From Desertivirga arenae (lineage in GTDB: Bacteria > Bacteroidota > Bacteroidia > Sphingobacteriales > Sphingobacteriaceae): a stretch of DNA of 64,000 bases. Location of the stretch: the NCBI RefSeq assembly GCF_017355785.1, contig NZ_JAFEWE010000007.1:186001-250000 (forward strand), given 5' to 3'. The position numbers and the translations under genes were made by a program. This document shows positions 53,791 to 61,789 of the stretch, piece by piece. How positions within the stretch are numbered: the first letter of the stretch is position 1; the number at the start of each line of letters is the position of its first letter. The notes under the pieces were generated by a model. That model had not been told where the DNA came from. It worked only from the letters and a program-made list of their open reading frames with translations, and ran no database searches.

Positions 53791-56031
53791 TTAGCCATTT
53801 CCCCATTTTTTATTTGGTTTGCTTCCCATCACAAATTCTAGTGTTCCACCGCTTGTGATCTGCTGATGTGTGATGAATGTTTTAGTATAAGGCTTCCCGT
53901 TGAATTTAACGGACTGGACATATACATTGAGAGGAGATGCATTTGAAGTGGTCATGGTAAATTTTCGTCCCCCGCTTAATTGTATCACTGCTTTTTTGAG
54001 AATTGGAGACCCAATTTCATAGATCCCATTCGCTGGATTTACAGGATAAAATCCCATGGAGCTAAAAATGTACCAGGCAGACATTTGACCACAATCCTCA
54101 TTTCCTGAATAACCTGAAGAGGAATTATTGTACAAGGTATTCAGAACTTTAGCTACGTAATTTTGTGTTTTCCAGGGTTCACCAGCGTAGTTATAAAGAT
54201 AAGCTGCGTGGTGACTTGGCTCATTTCCGTGCGCATACTGGCCTATAAATCCAGATGCGTTACCATTTACTTCTTCGGGAAGCGAATTTAATGTGAAGAA
54301 CTTGTCGAGCTTTTCTGTAAATGCTTTGTTGCCGCCAACCAGAGAAATTAGTCCTTTTACATCTTGTGGTACATACCAGAAGTATTGCCAGGCATTACCT
54401 TCGGTGTAAGGGTTTCCACCGTTGCCGCCATATTGAAGAGGGTTGAATGGACTTAGCCATGTCCCATCACTGTTTTTTGCTCTGAAGAAGCCGGTGGTAT
54501 TGTCGTAAAGATTGCGATAGCGTTGAGACCTTTCCATGAAATACTTATAATCATCTTCTTTACCGAGCAGCTTGGCAAATTGGGCCACACACCAGTCATC
54601 GTAGGCCATCTCCAGCGTAATTGAAACAGATTGGGACTGAATGTTTTCGGGGATGTATTTGTATTTGTCCCAGGAAGAAAAAGGAGAACCCTGATGGTCT
54701 GTAACAGAAGAACCTTTTACGGCTGCATATGCCTTATTCAGGTCGAACCCCTTAATCCCCTTTAGTGCCGCATCGACAATTACTGGGATGGCGTGATTTC
54801 CTATCATACAGTAATTCTCTTCTCCCCACAACTGCCATATTGGTAAATAGCCGTAGGTATCGAACTGACGGATCATGCTATTGATAAACCCAGCTGTTCT
54901 TTCCTCCTGAAGTAAAGTATACAGTGGGTGTGCTGCCCTATAAGTGTCCCAAAGAGAAAAAGTCGAGTAATGAGCTTTATCATCTGCTTTTTTTATACTG
55001 AGATCTGTTGCCTGGTACTCTCCGTTAACATCCGCCAGATTATTAGGTTGAATAAATGCGTGATACAGGCCAGTATAATATATTTCTTTTTGTTCCTGCG
55101 TACCCTCAACCACTACTTTGGCAAGTTCTTTTTCCCATTTGCGATCCGCTTCCTGAACTATTTCATCAAAATTCCAATTGGGATTTTCCTGTTGTAAATT
55201 GATGCGGGCATTTTCAATGCTAACAGGAGAAAGACCCACTTTTACAAGTAAGGGCTTTTGAGAGTTTGGTTTGAAACTGGCAAGGGCTTTTATGTTGGTT
55301 CCATTTACAACCGCGGCATCTTTGCGTAGGGTAGAGCCTTCATATAGTTCCATATCGGTAATAGGCTCTGAAAATTCTGCTCTGAAGAAGACTTTTCGTA
55401 GTCGCGCCCAACCTGTCAGGATCCTATACCCCTCGATTGTATTATTATTTACTAATCTGATGCTCGATTCAATTATTTTGCACTCCCAGTAGTTTCGCTT
55501 TTTGCTTAGGGAATGATCCAGATCGATAAGCAGCTTGGCGGTTTGATTTTGGGGGAAAGTATACCGATGAAAACCAGTGTGCTCAGTAGCTGTTAGCTCT
55601 GCATTTACATTATAGTCCTTTAGTTTCACTTGATAATATCCTGCTCTTGCCTGTTCCTGATCATGGGAGAAACTAGATTCATAATGCTTACCCTTGTCGC
55701 CTGTTGCCGGCATGAAAAGGATATCAAAAAGATCTGCCACACCAGTTCCACTAAGGTGGGTATGGCTAAACCCTATTATTTTATTATCATTATAATCGTA
55801 TCCTGATGCCGGCTCTTCTGGATCACGCCTGGTATCAGGACTTAGTTGTACGAATCCAAATGGCAAAGTAGCTCCAGGGAAATTGCTACCGGATAAGCTA
55901 TTCTTATCAACAGCACCTGTACCAATAAAGGGTTTAACAAACTTTGTAAGGTTTTTCTCCTGGGATCTGGAGGTGAAAGGGGCCGTCAGCATAATTGCAG
56001 CTGAAAGAATCCTGACCGTGTATCTATTCAT
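53791..56031 (-). CDS. GH92 alpha-mannosidase, secreted
   Basis: Calcium-dependent inverting exo-alpha-mannosidase. Signal peptide to about residue 24. The N-terminal beta-sandwich starts with FVKPFIGTGAVDKNSLSGSN and FPGATLPFGFVQLSPDT, a GH92 hallmark, with GFSHTHLSGTG. The C-terminal (alpha/alpha)6 domain has FSLWDTYRAAHPLYTLL, EGNAWQYFWYVPQDV, HGNEPSHHAAYLYNY and CGQMSAWYIFSSMGFYPV. The 746 residues are normal. It converges with the fucosidase gene and is divergent from the kinase at 56147, so it is a single-gene unit on the edge of PUL 2. GH92 with GH29 suggests fucosylated, alpha-mannose-containing glycans such as N-glycans or fungal wall material. Linkage specificity is not readable. 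Confidence 0.94.
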   Translation of the reverse strand: MNRYTVRILSAAIMLTAPFTSRSQEKNLTKFVKPFIGTGAVDKNSLSGSNFPGATLPFGFVQLSPDTRRDPEEPASGYDYNDNKIIGFSHTHLSGTGVADLFDILFMPATGDKGKHYESSFSHDQEQARAGYYQVKLKDYNVNAELTATEHTGFHRYTFPQNQTAKLLIDLDHSLSKKRNYWECKIIESSIRLVNNNTIEGYRILTGWARLRKVFFRAEFSEPITDMELYEGSTLRKDAAVVNGTNIKALASFKPNSQKPLLVKVGLSPVSIENARINLQQENPNWNFDEIVQEADRKWEKELAKVVVEGTQEQKEIYYTGLYHAFIQPNNLADVNGEYQATDLSIKKADDKAHYSTFSLWDTYRAAHPLYTLLQEERTAGFINSMIRQFDTYGYLPIWQLWGEENYCMIGNHAIPVIVDAALKGIKGFDLNKAYAAVKGSSVTDHQGSPFSSWDKYKYIPENIQSQSVSITLEMAYDDWCVAQFAKLLGKEDDYKYFMERSQRYRNLYDNTTGFFRAKNSDGTWLSPFNPLQYGGNGGNPYTEGNAWQYFWYVPQDVKGLISLVGGNKAFTEKLDKFFTLNSLPEEVNGNASGFIGQYAHGNEPSHHAAYLYNYAGEPWKTQNYVAKVLNTLYNNSSSGYSGNEDCGQMSAWYIFSSMGFYPVNPANGIYEIGSPILKKAVIQLSGGRKFTMTTSNASPLNVYVQSVKFNGKPYTKTFITHQQITSGGTLEFVMGSKPNKKWGNG

Positions 56032-56146
56032 GAATATAAGAGTATTAACTGGTAAAATTATGAGCAGGGCACTTGCAATATTGTTAATAAAGTGCGAATG
56101 AATTGTTAATGAAAATATAACGGAGCTATAATAATTCAGTGATTAG

Positions 56147-57625
56147 ATGAAATTACATTATTTTTCAGCTTCACAAGTTTCTATGAACGTCTCGGGAAAG
56201 TTCTATACTGCTATTGCTGTTCTCTGTTTTATTGTTTTGCTGTATATACATTATATATTAATATTCAATACCTACGAATTAAAGAATAAGCAGTATAATC
56301 TGGAAGAGAAGGTGATTTTGAACGAAGCTTATGGAGGCTCAATTCCTAATGATAAGGTTTATCCTGGGGGCCAGCGCGTCCTGGATAAGTATATTAACCA
56401 GAACATTCGCCGGTTCGAATTACTGCATAAAACCCGGCCAACTGCTTTTGATCAATTGGCCCGGCGTGTTTGCGATAGTGTTTTCGCAGAATTAAGAGCG
56501 AAAAGCGTAATGGACTCCCTCTTTAGGGAGATCATCAAAAAGTACAATCTTAGTAAAGAACTTAGGTATTTGCTTACTATCGAAAAGCTTTCTGTTACCT
56601 TCGATGGTAATAATTACCACACTCTTTATCCTTTTAGTAAGGGAGCACCTAATAACCCTTATAAATATACCTCGGCAGAAGGGGTGATTATTGACGGTAG
56701 CCTGGCTGCACCAGATAAGCAGAATGAGGTTTCAACAGTATCTGTAACTACTCCGGAAGCTTACAGCTATCAGATCACTTTCAGTCTTTTTGCCGACTAT
56801 GACAATAGAACAATGAAGATCATCCGCGATATGAGTCCGACTTTTCTTTTGTCCTTATCATCCATCCTTTTTGTTGTAGGGATTTACTTTTTTACATACA
56901 GGAATTGGCAGCGCCAAAAGAAACTTTCGGAGATGAAGACAGACTTTCTGAATAGCATTACTCATGAATTCAATACCCCCTTAAGCACTATTCTTGTTGC
57001 AAATAAGAGCCTTCAGAATCCAGAGATCATCGAGAACAGGGATAATGTTTACAACCTTGCCGAAGTTATTCAGAGGCAAGCTACCCGTTTGCAGGCTCTT
57101 ATTAACCTGGCCCTTGATATAACAGCTATGCCTTCACGTAATCTTCAAAAGGAAATTTATGATTTCAACAGCCTGATATCGGAAATTATCGAAGATTATA
57201 AGATAAAATGCCAGAATAAAGTTCAAATCAGTTTTAATAAAGAAATTGCCAGAGAGAATGTCCTTTTGGATCGTTTTCTTTTTACCACCACCCTTTACAA
57301 TCTTTTTGATAATGCGGTGAAGTATAACAGGGCGCAGAACAAGCAAATCCAAATAGAAACTAAATATGAGGGGGATTTTGTTGTTCTTTCCATAGAAGAC
57401 AATGGAATTGGTATTCCAACTATGATAAAAAACCAGGTATTTGATAAATTTTACCGGGGAAAGAATGAAATCGGAGCTGGAGGTCTTGGATTAGGCCTCT
57501 TTTATGTCCGGCAATCCATAGATGCACATGGATGGTCAATAAAAATTAATAGTGAACACGAAAATGGGAGTAAATTTTCTATTTTTATTCCTAGGATGAG
57601 AGAAATAAAGCCAAATGAGGTATAA
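56147..57625 (+). CDS. Sensor histidine kinase, classical membrane type
   Basis: Membrane sensor kinase. One membrane helix at about residues 20-42 (FYTAIAVLCFIVLLYIHYIL), a roughly 190-residue extracytoplasmic sensor region without a family I recognise, a second helix at about 230-250 (FLLSLSSILFVVGIYFFTY), then HisKA with His273 (NSITHEFNTPLSTIL) and HATPase with NLFDNAVKYN, DNGIGIP and GGLGLGLFYVRQS. The 492 residues are standard. Its stop overlaps the start of the next response regulator gene by 11 bases, so the pair is co-translated. It is divergent from GH92, 115 bases away. Whether it regulates PUL 2, which has no other local regulator, or something unrelated cannot be told from sequence. 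Confidence 0.93.
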   Translation: MKLHYFSASQVSMNVSGKFYTAIAVLCFIVLLYIHYILIFNTYELKNKQYNLEEKVILNEAYGGSIPNDKVYPGGQRVLDKYINQNIRRFELLHKTRPTAFDQLARRVCDSVFAELRAKSVMDSLFREIIKKYNLSKELRYLLTIEKLSVTFDGNNYHTLYPFSKGAPNNPYKYTSAEGVIIDGSLAAPDKQNEVSTVSVTTPEAYSYQITFSLFADYDNRTMKIIRDMSPTFLLSLSSILFVVGIYFFTYRNWQRQKKLSEMKTDFLNSITHEFNTPLSTILVANKSLQNPEIIENRDNVYNLAEVIQRQATRLQALINLALDITAMPSRNLQKEIYDFNSLISEIIEDYKIKCQNKVQISFNKEIARENVLLDRFLFTTTLYNLFDNAVKYNRAQNKQIQIETKYEGDFVVLSIEDNGIGIPTMIKNQVFDKFYRGKNEIGAGGLGLGLFYVRQSIDAHGWSIKINSEHENGSKFSIFIPRMREIKPNEV

Positions 57626-58337
57626 ACTACTATTTGTAGAGGATGAAGCGGATCTTGGCAATGTAACCGCACAATATCTTGGGTTTATGAATTTCGATGT
57701 TGTGTGGCGTTCTTCTGCAGAGGAGGCTTTTCAAACGTATCGGGAATCACCCGAAGCGTTTGATCTACTGCTTCTTGACGTTCAATTGCCGGATTTCAGT
57801 GGCTTCGACCTTGCTGAGCGCATCATCAGAATTAACAGCAAGCAACCGTTTCTTTTCCTTACAGCAAAGAATGATAAGAAAGATCGTTTACAGGGTTTGA
57901 ACATTGGCGCTGATGATTACATAATAAAGCCTTTTGATATTGACGAACTTGTTCTTCGTATCCGTAATATCCTGCGCCGGCAATCGAAGACTGAGGAAAA
58001 GGGAGGAAATTCCAATTCAGACGAAATTGTGATAGGTGATATTCTATTCCAGAAAAACCTTCTTCAACTAAACTTTACCAACAATCATACTCTTACATTA
58101 ACGGTAAGAGAGGCCGAGCTTCTGGAATATTTGAGTAAGAACCCGGACCGTGTGCTTAAAAGAGAAGATATTCTTCTGCAATTATGGGGAGATAATGATT
58201 ATTTTATGGGTAGGAGTCTGGATGTGTTTATCTCCAGGTTACGAAAAGCATTAATCCATTCCGCTACAATAAGTATAGATAATGTTTACGGTATGGGCTT
58301 TATTTTTAATACCAGGAAAGGAGATAACGCTCGGTAG
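57615..58337 (+). CDS. OmpR-family response regulator
   Basis: Partner of the kinase just upstream. Residues 1-120 form the receiver: acidic residues Glu9-Asp10, phospho-acceptor Asp55 (LLLLDVQLPDFSG), Thr in FLTAKND and Lys in IIKPFDIDEL. Residues about 140-235 form a winged helix (VIGDILFQKN, LTVREAELLEYLSKNPDRVLK, RSLDVFISRLRKAL, VYGMGFIF). The 240-residue length is normal. The ATG at 57615 lies inside the 3' end of the kinase gene in another frame. The rpsF promoter begins 34 bases after the stop, and no terminator hairpin was seen between them. Confidence 0.94.
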   Translation: MRYKLLFVEDEADLGNVTAQYLGFMNFDVVWRSSAEEAFQTYRESPEAFDLLLLDVQLPDFSGFDLAERIIRINSKQPFLFLTAKNDKKDRLQGLNIGADDYIIKPFDIDELVLRIRNILRRQSKTEEKGGNSNSDEIVIGDILFQKNLLQLNFTNNHTLTLTVREAELLEYLSKNPDRVLKREDILLQLWGDNDYFMGRSLDVFISRLRKALIHSATISIDNVYGMGFIFNTRKGDNAR

Positions 58338-58371
58338 CACTTATTGTGGCTCAGATTTTCTCATTATGCGT

Positions 58372-58402
58372 TTTGATTTTAATTCCTTTATTTCTACATT
58401 TG
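58372..58402 (+). promoter_or_regulatory. Promoter of the rpsF-rpsR-rplI operon
   Basis: TTTG (58372-58375), a 19-base spacer and TACATTTG (58395-58402): a complete match to the Bacteroidota consensus. It lies 45 bases before the rpsF ATG. Confidence 0.85.
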
Positions 58403-58447
58403 CACTCCCTTTGTTAAAGGGTTAATTAATTGATAAACAAACAGAAA

Positions 58448-58813
58448 ATGCAACAGTACGAAACAGTGATCGTTCTTACCCCGTTGTTATCTGATGAAGC
58501 TGCGAAAGAGGTTATTGCCAAATTCCGCGGTGTTTTAACTGATAACGGAGCCGAAATTATCCATGAGGATAATTGGGGTTTGAAAAAACTAGCGTATCCA
58601 ATCCAAAAGAAAACAACTGGATACTATCACCTAATTGAATTTAAGGCTCCGGGTGAATTAATCAATAAACTGGAGGTTGAATACAAGCGTGATGAGCGTG
58701 TGATGCGTTTCTTAACGATTGCTCTTGACAAGCATGCACGTGCTTATAGCGAGAAAAAACGTAGTGGCGCTTTCAATCAGAAAAAACAACAAACTGAGGA
58801 GGTAGCTGGATAA
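58448..58813 (+). CDS. rpsF: 30S ribosomal protein S6
   Basis: Binds 16S rRNA together with S18 in the platform of the small subunit. The protein starts MQQYETVIVLTPLLSDE, with the ferredoxin-like fold typical of S6: LTDNGAEIIHEDNWGLKKLAYPI and YYHLIEFKAPGELINKLE. The C-terminal tail is basic and Gln-rich. Start choice: the frame is open from a TTG at 58430, but the ATG at 58448 gives the standard S6 N-terminus and is preferred (121 residues). Its stop TAA overlaps the rpsR start (TAATG), so translation is coupled. The operon order rpsF-rpsR-rplI is common in Bacteroidota. Confidence 0.97.
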   Translation: MQQYETVIVLTPLLSDEAAKEVIAKFRGVLTDNGAEIIHEDNWGLKKLAYPIQKKTTGYYHLIEFKAPGELINKLEVEYKRDERVMRFLTIALDKHARAYSEKKRSGAFNQKKQQTEEVAG

Positions 58814-59076
58814 TGGCAAGAGAACAAATTCAATACGTAACTGCTCCTAAAGTAGAGGACAACCGTAAAAAGTATTGCCGTTTCAAAAAGAACGGTATTA
58901 AATATATCGATTACAAAGACGCTAACTTCCTTTTGAAGTTTGTTAACGATCAAGGTAAAGTATTACCACGTCGTTTAACCGGTACTTCTTTGAAGTTTCA
59001 GCGTAAGGTGGCTCAGGCGGTTAAGCGTGCTCGTCACATCGGTATTTTACCATATGTTACTGATTCATTAAAATAA
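58813..59076 (+). CDS. rpsR: 30S ribosomal protein S18
   Basis: Small-subunit protein that pairs with S6. At 87 residues it is the usual length. Diagnostic segments are KKYCRFKKNGIKYIDYKD, FLLKFVNDQGKVLPRRLTG and the final KFQRKVAQAVKRARHIGILP. Codon use is that of a highly expressed gene (for example repeated CGT for Arg), unlike the PUL genes. The ATG overlaps the rpsF stop by one base, and rplI follows 16 bases after its own stop. Confidence 0.98.
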   Translation: MAREQIQYVTAPKVEDNRKKYCRFKKNGIKYIDYKDANFLLKFVNDQGKVLPRRLTGTSLKFQRKVAQAVKRARHIGILPYVTDSLK

Positions 59077-59092
59077 TTGGAGGTATTACGAC

Positions 59093-59536
59093 ATGGAAAT
59101 TATTTTAAAACAGGATGTTAAAAACCTTGGCGAGAAAGACGACGTAGTTAAAGTAAAGCCAGGTTACGGACGTAACTACTTAATTCCACAAGGATTTGCT
59201 ACTTTAGCTACTCCTTCTGCAAAGAAAGTACTTGCTGAAAACTTGAAACAAGCTCAATTCAAACAAGAGAAGATTAAAAATGATGCTCTTGCAATTGCAG
59301 CTCGTTTAGAGAATGTTAAACTTACTATCGGCGCTAAAGCTGGTGAAAGTGGTAAAATCTTTGGTGCTGTTAACACTATTCAGGTAGCAGATGCATTGAA
59401 GAAAGAAGGATTCGATGTTGATCGTCGCCGTATTACTTTCGAAACTGAACCTAAGTTTGTAGGTGAATATATTGCTAACTTAAACTTACATAAAGAAGTT
59501 AAAGTTAAAGTTGCTTTTGAAGTTGTAGCTGAATAA
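59093..59536 (+). CDS. rplI: 50S ribosomal protein L9
   Basis: Large-subunit protein with N- and C-terminal rRNA-binding domains joined by a long helix. The N-terminal domain is MEIILKQDVKNLGEKDDVVKVK with PGYGRNYLIPQGFA, followed by the connecting helix (KKVLAENLKQAQFKQEKI) and a C-terminal domain (AGESGKIFGAVNTIQVADAL). At 147 residues it is full length. A GGAGG-like stretch (ATTGGAGGT) lies about 10 bases before the ATG, a clearer ribosome-binding site than most genes here have. A hairpin terminator follows at 59563-59595, and a palindrome (TTTCTTTCGAAAGAAA) lies between. Confidence 0.98.
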   Translation: MEIILKQDVKNLGEKDDVVKVKPGYGRNYLIPQGFATLATPSAKKVLAENLKQAQFKQEKIKNDALAIAARLENVKLTIGAKAGESGKIFGAVNTIQVADALKKEGFDVDRRRITFETEPKFVGEYIANLNLHKEVKVKVAFEVVAE

Positions 59537-59562
59537 GCTTTCTTTCGAAAGAAAATAAAATT

Positions 59563-59595
59563 AAAGTGCTTCTGGTAATTTATCAGAAGCACTTT
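59563..59595 (+). terminator. Terminator of the ribosomal protein operon
   Basis: AAAGTGCTTCTG (59563-59574) pairs with CAGAAGCACTTT (59584-59595), a 12-bp perfect stem with a nine-base loop and a T tract. It ends only 14 bases before the mtgA start. Confidence 0.9.
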
Positions 59596-59609
59596 TTATT
59601 TTTGCCCCG

Positions 59610-60335
59610 ATGCCTCCTGCAAAGAAAAAGTCCCCAAAGAAAAGCTCTACCAGATTCTCCAGATTTCTTTTGATAGCCAAGAAAGTACTTCTATGGTTTT
59701 TTATCATTTCTATATCCTGGGTTATACTCTACCGTTTTATTAATCCTCCTGTTACGCTATTAATGCTCCAAAGAGGAATAGGAGGTGTTGTTTCCGGAGA
59801 TGGGTGGAAACTGGAGAAAGAATGGCGTAGTGCGGATGAATTGTCCAATAATCTTAAGCTTGCCGCTGTAGCTGGTGAAGACGCTAATTTCCTGCATCAT
59901 TTTGGGTTTGATTTTAAATCAATTCAAAAGGCGTATGCGAAAAATAAAGCAGGAAAGCCAATAAGAGGCGGGAGTACTATTAGTCAGCAAACAGCGAAAA
60001 ACGTTTTTTTATGGCCTGGTCGCTCTTATATAAGAAAGGCTTTTGAAGCATATTTTACGCTGCTTATCGAGATCTTTTGGAGTAAAGAAAGGATTCTTGA
60101 GGTATACTTGAACGTTGCTGAAATGGGAGACGGCATTTATGGTGCCGAGGCTGCAACAAGAGAGTACTATCACAAGTCGTCACACCGATTAACGAAAGGG
60201 CAAGCTGCATTGCTTATTGCAGTGCTGCCTAATCCCAGAAAATGGTCGCCCGCTCATCCAACCAAGTATATTTACTATAAGCAGTATTTGATATTGAGAA
60301 ATATGAGGAGAATTGGTAAGCTTCGATTTGACTAG
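59610..60335 (+). CDS. mtgA: Monofunctional peptidoglycan glycosyltransferase (GT51)
   Basis: Polymerises lipid II into glycan strands at the inner membrane. A basic N-terminus is followed by one membrane helix at about residues 22-42 (KKVLLWFFIISISWVILY). The GT51 domain has catalytic Glu90 in AGEDANFLHHFGFD, the RGGSTISQQTAKNVFLWPGR motif, KERILEVYLNVAEMGDGIYG with the second key Glu, and the PNPRKWSP segment near the end. There is no transpeptidase domain, and the 241 residues fit MtgA. A box TATTTTTG lies at 59597-59604, only five bases before the ATG, so a promoter there would give a leaderless or nearly leaderless mRNA. Confidence 0.95.
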   Translation: MPPAKKKSPKKSSTRFSRFLLIAKKVLLWFFIISISWVILYRFINPPVTLLMLQRGIGGVVSGDGWKLEKEWRSADELSNNLKLAAVAGEDANFLHHFGFDFKSIQKAYAKNKAGKPIRGGSTISQQTAKNVFLWPGRSYIRKAFEAYFTLLIEIFWSKERILEVYLNVAEMGDGIYGAEAATREYYHKSSHRLTKGQAALLIAVLPNPRKWSPAHPTKYIYYKQYLILRNMRRIGKLRFD

Positions 60336-60360
60336 TCTGTTCTAATCAAATCAAAAGCTT
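60318..60360. terminator. Probable bidirectional terminator after mtgA
   Basis: AAGCTT (60318-60323) and GATTTGA (60325-60331) pair with TCAAATC (60346-60352) and AAGCTT (60355-60360), with a small internal loop. It spans the mtgA stop codon and lies just beyond the stop of the minus-strand gene at 60370. T tracts are weak. Confidence 0.5.
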
Positions 60361-60369
60361 TCCTGTACT

Positions 60370-60855
60370 TTATCCGACAGGGTTTAGGTTGAAGACTCTT
60401 TTATGCCAGCTTTGCTTAAAGGGAGTCTCCCAATTCTCGTCTAATTCTTTCCTGGTCTGGACTAGATTGTTAAATACTATGGTATCCTCAGTTATTTTTC
60501 CATCCCGAATTAGTCCTTCAAATTCAATTCTGTTACATGATAATACCTGTTCTTGCTGCTTATAGGCAATGTTAAACCGGTCAAAAAGATTTACCTTATA
60601 TTCCGCCTCAATCTGCTGCATAAGTTTAACTGATTTATCAATAGAGCAGCCTGTAGCTCCGGCCTGACTTTCATCAACCATTAATATAAGGAAGCGATCA
60701 AACCTTATTTCTGCAAATGCTGACAGTTGGTGGCCATGAGCTTGCCATTGACCGGTAAAAGCCGTTAATAATGCTTCTATTTCTGTTTTCTCCGTATCTG
60801 TAAAGGGTCGGTCAGACTGATAAATCCATACCCTTGAATTTTCTGAAATTTGCAT
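60370..60855 (-). CDS. Conserved Bacteroidota protein of unknown function
   Basis: Soluble protein of 161 residues with no signal peptide or membrane segment. Proteins like it are found across Sphingobacteriaceae and are sometimes labelled ABC transporter ATPase, but I see no Walker A (GxxxxGKS) or signature motif here, so that label looks wrong. Recognisable stretches are WIYQSDRPFTDTEKTEIEA, FTGQWQAHGHQL, FLILMVDESQAGATGCSIDKS and NLVQTRKELDENWETPFKQSWHKR. The Ala-Gly-Ala-Thr-Gly-Cys segment could be a functional loop. A box TACCTTTA on the minus strand lies just before the ATG, which suggests a very short leader. Divergent from the next gene by 52 bases. Function unknown. Confidence 0.75.
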   Translation of the reverse strand: MQISENSRVWIYQSDRPFTDTEKTEIEALLTAFTGQWQAHGHQLSAFAEIRFDRFLILMVDESQAGATGCSIDKSVKLMQQIEAEYKVNLFDRFNIAYKQQEQVLSCNRIEFEGLIRDGKITEDTIVFNNLVQTRKELDENWETPFKQSWHKRVFNLNPVG

Positions 60856-60907
60856 AATGTAAAGGTACTTAATTCTTAAATTAGTGGAGGTTTAGCTTTT
60901 CCAAATC

Positions 60908-61375
60908 ATGTTTTATAATTGTCAAAAAGGACCTATCCTGATTTTGTTTTTTACCATGTGTTTTCTTTTTTCGGCATATTCAGATGATACTATTCCACAG
61001 AACTTTAGATGGGCTGAAAGTTACGTTAAGAGTTGTTTTGATGCAACTGCTGGTAATCAAAAGCTAAAGAAATGGGAGCTGTCAATCACGGACAAGGGCT
61101 TCTTTAGATTCAGGAAATATTATATAAACGGAAAACAAGAGTATTTTTCATTCAATCTAAAGAGGTTTGATCATCTTACCTACCTGGGGACAGAAGAGTT
61201 TGGCCAAATTGTTTTGAGGACAAAGCAGGATGACATTATTGTTCAAACTTATAACGATCCGAAAGGTAATATAGACTCTATGGCACATGAATTAAAAATT
61301 CCAGTGATTAATGTGCATGTTGAATTGCTGGATAGTTTAAATATTAACCTGTCTTATTTGATGAAAGAAAACTAG
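60908..61375 (+). CDS. Small exported protein of unknown function
   Basis: 155 residues. The N-terminus has a hydrophobic segment at about residues 9-25 (GPILILFFTMCFLFSAYS) that reads as a signal peptide or single anchor. The rest is mixed alpha/beta with many aromatic and charged residues (FRKYYINGKQEYFSFNLKRFDHLTYLG) and no motif I recognise. No lipobox: the Cys at residue 18 is inside the hydrophobic core. It is a single-gene unit, divergent from the minus-strand gene at 60855. I cannot assign a role. Confidence 0.7.
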   Translation: MFYNCQKGPILILFFTMCFLFSAYSDDTIPQNFRWAESYVKSCFDATAGNQKLKKWELSITDKGFFRFRKYYINGKQEYFSFNLKRFDHLTYLGTEEFGQIVLRTKQDDIIVQTYNDPKGNIDSMAHELKIPVINVHVELLDSLNINLSYLMKEN

Positions 61376-61426
61376 CCTAAAATCATACTTTTATTTAAAA
61401 AAGGCCAAGGAATTGTTAATTTATTA

Positions 61427-61456
61427 TTGAATAGATAAGATATATCTCTATTTTTG
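61427..61456 (+). promoter_or_regulatory. Complete promoter without a downstream gene
   Basis: TTG (61427-61429), a 19-base spacer and TATTTTTG (61449-61456), matching the Bacteroidota consensus fully at -7. No reading frame follows it; instead two hairpins follow, which is why a small RNA is proposed. Confidence 0.55.
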
Positions 61457-61462
61457 TTGTGG

Positions 61463-61560
61463 AAGTTAATGCTCTCATAGATTTAACTTCTGATTAATGA
61501 TTAATGTGTTAAAATAAGATGGCTCGTTTCTCCCAAGGCAACGAGCCATACTTATTTTAA
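61463..61560 (+). ncRNA. Candidate small RNA, about 98 nt
   Basis: Downstream of the promoter at 61427-61456 lie two stem-loops and no usable reading frame (the only early ATG is stopped after three codons). Stem 1 pairs GAAGTTAA (61462-61469) with TTAACTTC (61483-61490). Stem 2 pairs 61509-61528 with 61540-61560: 20 base pairs with a single bulged A and an 11-base loop (TCTCCCAAGGC) that is C-rich and could be exposed for base pairing. Stem 2 may double as the terminator, although only TTATTTTAAG, not a clean T tract, is at its end. I know of no named RNA family it matches. The ends are estimates. An alternative reading is that stem 2 is only a transcription terminator for the gene ending at 61375. 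Confidence 0.45.
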
Positions 61561-61692
61561 GCCCTTCCTTAACGGATAGATCAGGTCCAAGCTTACCTGT
61601 CCTATTATTGTAATTCAAACCTCATATAATAGAAGGTTGAAGAGTGGTTTTAAGTTTTTTTTAAAAAAGTTTTTTTAAATCAAAAAAGAACT

Positions 61693-61700
61693 TACATTTG
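61693..61700 (+). promoter_or_regulatory. -7 promoter box of tRNA-Phe
   Basis: TACATTTG, identical to the rpsF -7 box, 15 bases before the tRNA 5' end. At the -33 position there is a T run (GTTTTTTT) instead of TTTG. Confidence 0.7.
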
Positions 61701-61715
61701 CAGCCCCAACGGGAT

Positions 61716-61788
61716 GGTATCATAGCTCAGTTGGTAGAGCAAAGGACTGAAAATCCTTGTGTCGCTGGTTCGATTCCAGCTGATACCA
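61716..61788 (+). tRNA. tRNA-Phe (anticodon GAA)
   Basis: A 73-nt cloverleaf. The acceptor stem pairs GGTATCA (61716-61722) with TGATACC (61781-61787), with A as discriminator. The D-arm contains AGCTCAGTTGGTAGAGC, the anticodon loop is CTGAAAA (GAA), and the T-arm has GGTTCGATTCC. CCA is not encoded, as is usual in the phylum. Confidence 0.97.
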
Positions 61789-61789
61789 C

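Noticed and set aside
58430-58447. rpsF starting at the TTG at 58430
   Set aside because: The ATG at 58448 gives the conserved S6 start (MQQYETVIV), and the TTG would add six residues of no known use.
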